Shown here in pieces: positions 60,501 through 64,000 of a stretch of 64,000 nt of DNA (position 1 is its first letter; the number at the start of each line of letters is the position of its first letter). This stretch comes from SZUA-254 sp031379665. Its GTDB lineage: Bacteria; Bacteroidota; Ignavibacteria; UBA10030; SZUA-254. Position numbers and translations under genes: made by a program. Below the pieces are notes generated by a model that was not told the DNA's origin, made no database searches, and was given only the letters and a program-made list of their open reading frames with translations. The stretch covers positions 38,334-102,333 of the forward strand of contig JANNFI010000080.1 in NCBI GenBank assembly GCA_031379665.1. The letters are read 5' to 3'.

Positions 60501-61935
60501 GCTTGATAACGGCGGGGTGCTGAAAACAACGGATGGTGGATCGACGTGGGACTCGATCGGGACCGGGACCACGGCCTCTCTCTATGCGTGCCATTTCTCG
60601 GATCCCTTCACGGGATGGGTCAGCGGCGCAGGAGGCGTTTTCCTGAACACCACGGACGGTGGGAATTCGTGGACCGCCGAGGAGTCGGGCACGACGGACG
60701 ACCTCCGGGCGATGACGCTCGCCGACGATCAGCTCTTCGTCGGCAGCGCTTCCGGCATACTTTCCCTTGGAGTCAGGATCACGGCCACCGTTTCCTACGG
60801 TTTGAGGAGCGACTGGAATCTCATCTCATTGCCGCTCGGCGTGCGCGACTCGTCGATCTCGACACTTTTTCCTCAATCATCCTCGCCCGCCTACTCGTAC
60901 GATACGGCCTATCAGGAGCACGACCACCTCTCGATCGGGCAAGGGTACTGGATGAAATTCCCCTATATGGGTTCCTCGTCGATAACCGGGAACCCGCTCT
61001 TCACGCAAACCATCGACCTTCAGTCGGGATGGAATCTGATCGGCTCAATCGCCGCCTCGGTGCCGGTCTCGGGGATCGAGGAGGATCCACCTGGGATCGT
61101 CAATTCCCGCTACTTCGGATATGATGGAGGATACTTCGAGGCTGAGGACATCAGGCCCGGGAAGGCCTATTGGGTGAAGGCCGGCGGGGTCGGCCGGCTG
61201 ACGCTGAGCCACGAAGCATTCCGGCAGGATGACCCCCTTCCGATCGATACCACCGCGGCTGCCACCGGACCCGAGGGATTCAACAGCATCACGATCACTG
61301 ATGGAGGCGGAAACTCGGCAAAGCTCTATTTTTCGGCAGGAGCTCGCGATGAAGGCCGGCTTGCCGCCCTTCCACCCGCGCCCCCAGCCGGGGGGTTCGA
61401 CGCAAGGTTCTCTGTCGGCGGCGCGGCCGTCCTCGCCGACAGCGAACGATCCCGCATCGTCCCGGTGGCCATCCAATCGCTACAGTATCCGATCTCGATC
61501 GCGTGGAACATCGTGGAATCGGGGGTTCGGGCGGAGCTGAGGATTGGCTCGGAGGGTGTTTCGATGGTAGCGAACGGTTCAGTGGTCATCACCAGCCCGG
61601 GGACGGACATTGCGCTCTATATGGAGAGCTCTGGCGATCTGCTCCTCCCGGAGGATTTCGCCCTCCGCCAGAATTTTCCCAACCCGTTCAACCCCGCTAC
61701 CGCGATCGAGTATGATCTTCCCATCGAGAGCACCGTGAAAGTGGTGCTCTTCAACGCTCTCGGTCAGAGCGTCAGCGTGCTTGCGGAAGGACCCCGACCC
61801 GCCGGACGTCATTCGATCCAGCTTGATGCCTCCACCCTGCCAAGCGGCGTTTATTTTTACAGCCTGGAAGCCGTCGGTGCGGACGGCTCCCCGCGCCGAT
61901 ACTCGGACGTCCGTAAATTGGTCGTGATGAAATAG
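57532..61935 (+). CDS. giant secreted BNR/YCF48-type protein with T9SS sorting domain
   Basis: A 1467-residue exported protein. Signal peptide residues 1-20. Two propeller-like halves of BNR/sortilin-type and YCF48-type repeats follow, with the recurring STDxGxTW Asp-box (KSTDVGFTWQKL, RSTDDGSTWSQI, RSADGGSTWSWW, KTTDGGSTWDSI). From about residue 1085 a beta-rich domain (ITATVSYGLRSDWNLISL, GYWMKFPYMGSSSI) precedes the sorting domain (LRQNFPNPFNPATAIEYDL ... SGVYFYSLEA). Asp-box propellers may bind or cleave sialic-acid- or polysaccharide-type substrates, but no hydrolase catalytic residues are identified. Its 3' end faces the truncated haemoglobin gene with six bases between. Confidence 0.88.
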   Translation: MRTHIVGFLLLLLIPGAAFPQQAVLQSKIDPSTEKYLEWLLTGKGERPTSDPWATSVPLPESRVKEAEGDIWKEIENRKHSYGDRGVWDPAVRKFAHEVLEESGEVEAADQKSRSLSTPPSQWTLRGPAGMEVQCAPGTFYSGRVTALEYHPSTGLHIGAAEGGLWIPFGPFIFPRTDRLNTLKSGAVAVSPSNPATIYYGTGAYSPQAMGGGTGVYKSTDVGFTWQKLTGITPDPTAVSRILIAPWNNNIIFVAGQVGVWRSTDDGSTWSQILYNDCSDLQATASGSVMLAGLPGDGIWKSTDMGTNWASINFGIDLSNVGNVRVGIAPSNNSVGYVLIAKPFMPGSAVQDGELSGIYRTTTLGGPNPSWSQINPTGNLLSSVYYLNPKPKTKFMYGQGPSFCSLVIHPTNSSFVLAGGGTILRTTNAGGNWEEARPPHADVSALLYRASDSLLYAGTDGGVFASTDHGSTWSSALNSLLPTAMYYNIDVSKSNDDVVYGAAQDNYTDGTSPGAPTTWKVQNNGDGIDVVIDWSNPQRIWTTAQDGIVYRTTSGGTECIIWPPTNEDPSFGKTTWSCYLGQDPVDPNWIYYGGGTNLYYSTNQGDNWFPANASPLPGRVINLSVAADGNTVYVMTTHTLNVILAFTRTSTSPPMFTFGVESDPVLPAGRRPIKLIASISAPYRAYALYNSAMQTERIFKRTGGAWQNITGNFTGGIPIHDILEHPADSTRLFLGTDLGVWRSADGGSTWSWWNSGMPNAAIVKDLEYAYDAGGDYLLAGTWGRSMYQRDVSAGTFNVTGLGIPVLSLTNLFPRLLGTSTLGRVIVSTNTGSDWEDSSTPTGADLHGAAIDDSLNMFAVGDSGVILRSSDNGANWSLVISPVSTPLRCVQTAGPSSVFAAGDGGVILRSTDAGLTWDPGGNPFPGSIHSLHFLDQYYGFAAGIDSTNPGGERIVLVTTDGGENWTQAPGATGPGAIFDISFADYATGYASLDNGGVLKTTDGGSTWDSIGTGTTASLYACHFSDPFTGWVSGAGGVFLNTTDGGNSWTAEESGTTDDLRAMTLADDQLFVGSASGILSLGVRITATVSYGLRSDWNLISLPLGVRDSSISTLFPQSSSPAYSYDTAYQEHDHLSIGQGYWMKFPYMGSSSITGNPLFTQTIDLQSGWNLIGSIAASVPVSGIEEDPPGIVNSRYFGYDGGYFEAEDIRPGKAYWVKAGGVGRLTLSHEAFRQDDPLPIDTTAAATGPEGFNSITITDGGGNSAKLYFSAGARDEGRLAALPPAPPAGGFDARFSVGGAAVLADSERSRIVPVAIQSLQYPISIAWNIVESGVRAELRIGSEGVSMVANGSVVITSPGTDIALYMESSGDLLLPEDFALRQNFPNPFNPATAIEYDLPIESTVKVVLFNALGQSVSVLAEGPRPAGRHSIQLDASTLPSGVYFYSLEAVGADGSPRRYSDVRKLVVMK

Positions 61936-61947
61936 GTATTCCTATTT
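61930..61947. other. inverted repeat between convergent genes
   Basis: AAATAGG and CCTATTT around TATT form a 7-bp stem spanning the stop codons of the two convergent genes. There is no T-tract, so it may be a weak bidirectional transcription boundary only. Confidence 0.45.
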
Positions 61948-62430
61948 ACCGCCGCCGGATATGACAATGTCAGCCTTCGTCGATCCGACGATTGCCAGAA
62001 GCTCCTGCGTCTCCTTCTCCGGAACCTTGTACTTGGCAAGTATTCCCTTGAAGATGATGACCATCCGATCCCACTCGAGCTCCGTGATATACATGTGTGC
62101 GTGAGATTCCTTCATCCCCCGGCCCTGGTACTGACACGGTCCTCCTGTCACCTGACACACCATGGAAGTCACGTGATACTTCAGATACGACGGCGGCACC
62201 TTCTTCCGCGCAGCATCGATCGCCGGATTGGCATTGAGGATTGAGTCAGGGACCATGGCGTCGACAAAATCACTCACAACGGCGGAGATCGGAGCCAGAC
62301 CTCCCAACCGGTCATACAGGGATTGTGGTTTCTGCCCGGCGGAGTCCTGGGCCAATACCGACTGGCCCCCAGCCACAATGATTGTGATGAGAGCAAGAAC
62401 GGCAAGATGTTGCATAATACGAGCGATCAT
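61942..62430 (-). CDS. secreted group I truncated haemoglobin
   Basis: A 162-residue truncated haemoglobin with an N-terminal signal peptide (LAVLALITIIVAGGQSVLAQ, cleaved near residue 28), so the globin is exported. The globin starts SLYDRLGGLAPISAVVSDFV; the proximal His is in ESHAHMYITELEWDRMVIIF, and Tyr/Thr-type distal residues appear in YLKYHVTSMVCQVTGG. Two Cys (VCQVTGGPCQYQG) flank the haem pocket and could form a disulfide in the periplasm. Cytoplasmic trHb1 proteins detoxify nitric oxide or bind O2; a periplasmic form is unusual. The gene is divergent from the second beta-helix gene. Confidence 0.85.
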   Translation of the reverse strand: MIARIMQHLAVLALITIIVAGGQSVLAQDSAGQKPQSLYDRLGGLAPISAVVSDFVDAMVPDSILNANPAIDAARKKVPPSYLKYHVTSMVCQVTGGPCQYQGRGMKESHAHMYITELEWDRMVIIFKGILAKYKVPEKETQELLAIVGSTKADIVISGGGK

Positions 62431-62788
62431 TTTGAATCTCCTGTCATTTGCGGGGAGGGCGTCGCCACCCCGATTATTGGTTTTATCGCCGGCCTCAACG
62501 CAGACCAGCTAACGATCATTATTCTGCATCCGACCTTGGTTTCTGATCCGGCATGCTGCCCCTTCTCACGGGCTCATTAATCTAATTGACATTCGGGCGG
62601 AAGTCAAGAGCCATTACGGTTGGCCGCCGAACAGGGGTGTACGATGTGGGCGGTGATTTTTCTGTATTCAGACGAACACCCCCCCAACCCGGACGGAATC
62701 GCCGGATTGACTCCGGATATTTTCTTCATATATTGCCCGTGATCCCCTCAGCTCGGCGACCGTCATCACGCACGAAAGGTCAACTCCG
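62431..62788. other. divergent intergenic region
   Basis: About 358 bases between the haemoglobin gene and the second beta-helix gene. It contains a TTGAC-N12-GTCAA inverted repeat (62586-62607) and the promoter at 62707. The haemoglobin promoter was not located. No small gene is convincing. Confidence 0.6.
62707..62734 (+). promoter_or_regulatory. promoter of the second beta-helix gene
   Basis: TTGACT (62707-62712), a 16-base spacer, TATATT (62729-62734). Leader of about 48 bases with GAAAGGT before ATG 62789. Confidence 0.65.
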
Positions 62789-64000
62789 ATGCGGAAGATT
62801 TTATTCTGTGCACTTCTCCTCACCTCCGGCCTGAACCAACCGGTCACCGCGCAAGTACCTCGGGGGACTTCCTCATCCGTCTCTACGACATTCCTCGTCT
62901 CCGATCCGGGCGATGCGCCCGATCCGGACATCTTCGACGATATCTACGATCCCCCCACGCTCCGATCCGCCATTGAGAATGCCAATTACCAGGGAGGCGC
63001 GCATTCCATCGTGTTCGCCGCGGGACTGACCGTGATACAGCCGCTCCTGCCTCTCTCCGGTACCACGGGCCAGGTGACCATCGATGGAACGGTCGCCGCC
63101 GGTAAAATCATTCTGGACGGATCTCTCGTCTCCGTGAATACTTCCGGTCTTTTCCTGATTGCAGCTGGATCAACCGTACGGAATATGGAATTCAGGGGAT
63201 GGTTTAGCGGCATATCTTTCGCCGGGGGCGCGACGAATTGCATCATTCAGAAGAATATATTCACACTTAACTCCACCGGCCTGCACGTGAGCGCTTCGAA
63301 CACTCTGGTCGGTGGGCCGAATCCGGAGGATCGGAACCTGGCCTACGGTAACACAGTTGACGGCATCGCCACCGCAGCAAGCGCGAGCGATAACATCATC
63401 CAGAACAATTTCTGCGGGACCCGGGACGGGCTCACGGCTTCCCCCAACACGCGCGCCGGACTCTATGTCCGGGGCCAGCGCACGCGCATCCTGGGAAATA
63501 TTCTCTCCGGCAATCAGGGCCCGGGTCTCGAGATCACACAGGCCGCCGTCAATACACTCGTGCGCGGAAACATCATCGGCGCCGACTCGACCCGCCGCGC
63601 TCAGTTGCCGAATATCGGCGACGGCATCCGAACCTCAGCGTCCGGGGATTCGATCGTCGACAACGTGATCACCGGGAATGCGAACGGGATTTCGATCTTG
63701 AGCCTGGCCGCCGGCACCGTTATCCGGGGTAACATCATCGGCCCGAACGGAACCCTCGACAGCCTTTTCGGAAACCGGTTCGACGGCATACAGCTCATCG
63801 GGGCCAGCGCCGTCATCGACAGTAATGTTATCAGCGGCAACAAATCCACCGGCATACGGATCACCGGATACGGGGGAGCGGTCGTCCGTCGCAACCTGAT
63901 CGGCACCGACCCCACCGGAACCCTCGATTGGGGAAATACCTCCGCGGGTGTGCTGATCCAGGCGTGTACAACCACCGTCGGTGGCCCATCGCCCGGCGAT
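62789..64000 (+). CDS. beta-helix surface protein, paralogue of the 49552-55224 protein (partial, cut by window edge)
   Basis: First 404 codons of an exported protein; it runs off the right edge. Signal peptide residues 1-22 (ILFCALLLTSGLNQPVTAQ). It is closely related to the N-terminal part of the giant protein at 49552-55224: TLRSAIENANYQGGAHSIVF matches TLRSAIQNANSIAGSHAITF, and HILDGSL-, NFCGTRDGLTASPN- and GNIIGPNGTLDSLFGNRFDG-type segments recur in the same order. The two genes lie in opposite orientation. The C-terminal part, including any T9SS domain, is outside the window. Confidence 0.9.
   Translation, partial: MRKILFCALLLTSGLNQPVTAQVPRGTSSSVSTTFLVSDPGDAPDPDIFDDIYDPPTLRSAIENANYQGGAHSIVFAAGLTVIQPLLPLSGTTGQVTIDGTVAAGKIILDGSLVSVNTSGLFLIAAGSTVRNMEFRGWFSGISFAGGATNCIIQKNIFTLNSTGLHVSASNTLVGGPNPEDRNLAYGNTVDGIATAASASDNIIQNNFCGTRDGLTASPNTRAGLYVRGQRTRILGNILSGNQGPGLEITQAAVNTLVRGNIIGADSTRRAQLPNIGDGIRTSASGDSIVDNVITGNANGISILSLAAGTVIRGNIIGPNGTLDSLFGNRFDGIQLIGASAVIDSNVISGNKSTGIRITGYGGAVVRRNLIGTDPTGTLDWGNTSAGVLIQACTTTVGGPSPGD

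Noticed and set aside
62586..62607. TTGAC-N12-GTCAA palindrome considered as an FNR/DNR site for the haemoglobin gene
   Set aside because: FNR-type sites need TTGAT-N4-ATCAA; spacing and bases differ. Left as an unassigned inverted repeat.
1..64000. tRNA or rRNA genes, insertion sequences, CRISPR arrays
   Set aside because: No tRNA arms, rRNA blocks, transposase motifs or spaced repeats were seen in intergenic DNA.

Overview
The window is about 62% GC, densely coded and free of insertion sequences, CRISPR arrays and recognisable tRNA or rRNA genes. Three proteins end in the YPNPFNP-type sorting domain used by the type IX secretion system. Together with a TonB-dependent receptor, a hybrid-type propeller kinase and tricorn-like proteases, this points to the FCB superphylum, most likely a Bacteroidota or Ignavibacteria-like bacterium. 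The lineage is inferred from family content, not from a marker gene.

Bases 1-18850 hold one co-directional minus-strand operon that reads as a glycoprotein N-glycan utilisation system. In order of transcription it encodes a GHMP (galactokinase-like) kinase, a sugar-1-phosphate nucleotidyltransferase, a GH20 beta-hexosaminidase, a PNGase F-like amidase, a GH29 alpha-fucosidase, a GH38 alpha-mannosidase, a GH35 beta-galactosidase, an alkaline-phosphatase-superfamily enzyme, a GH27 alpha-galactosidase, an AraF-like periplasmic sugar-binding protein and the start of an AraH-like permease. Most junctions are ATGA or TGATG overlaps. The proposed flow is release of N-glycans from protein by the amidase, trimming of Fuc, Gal, GlcNAc and Man by exported exoglycosidases, import of a released hexose (probably galactose or a relative) by the ABC system, and phosphorylation and activation by the kinase/nucleotidyltransferase pair. 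There is no SusC/SusD pair in the operon.

Bases 19000-24030 hold a coiled-coil lipoprotein, a zinc-metalloprotease-like lipoprotein, a 1-Cys peroxiredoxin and an OmpR-type two-component system. A four-repeat, 10-bp-period TTAACA array lies between the sensor kinase and a divergent operon (24177-30135) of PDZ protein, NEW3-domain protein, ABC ATPase and two paralogous permeases with large loops.

Bases 30181-38900 hold a TonB-dependent receptor, a tricorn-like S41 protease, a broken vanadium-haloperoxidase-like gene, a YihY/BrkB membrane protein and a stand-alone RRM protein. Bases 39400-41450 hold twin orphan NarL-type regulators framed by three copies of a short intergenic element, then a YegP-like small protein and release factor 3. 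Bases 43205-47578 hold a propeller-sensor LytS-type kinase, its LytTR regulator and a receiver-only paralogue. Bases 47660-49540 hold a KefB-type antiporter between two small genes.

Bases 49552-64000 are a surface-protein region: a 1890-residue beta-helix protein, a small secreted protein, a BNR/YCF48-type giant, a secreted truncated haemoglobin, and at the right edge a cut-off second beta-helix protein that is a close, oppositely oriented paralogue of the first.
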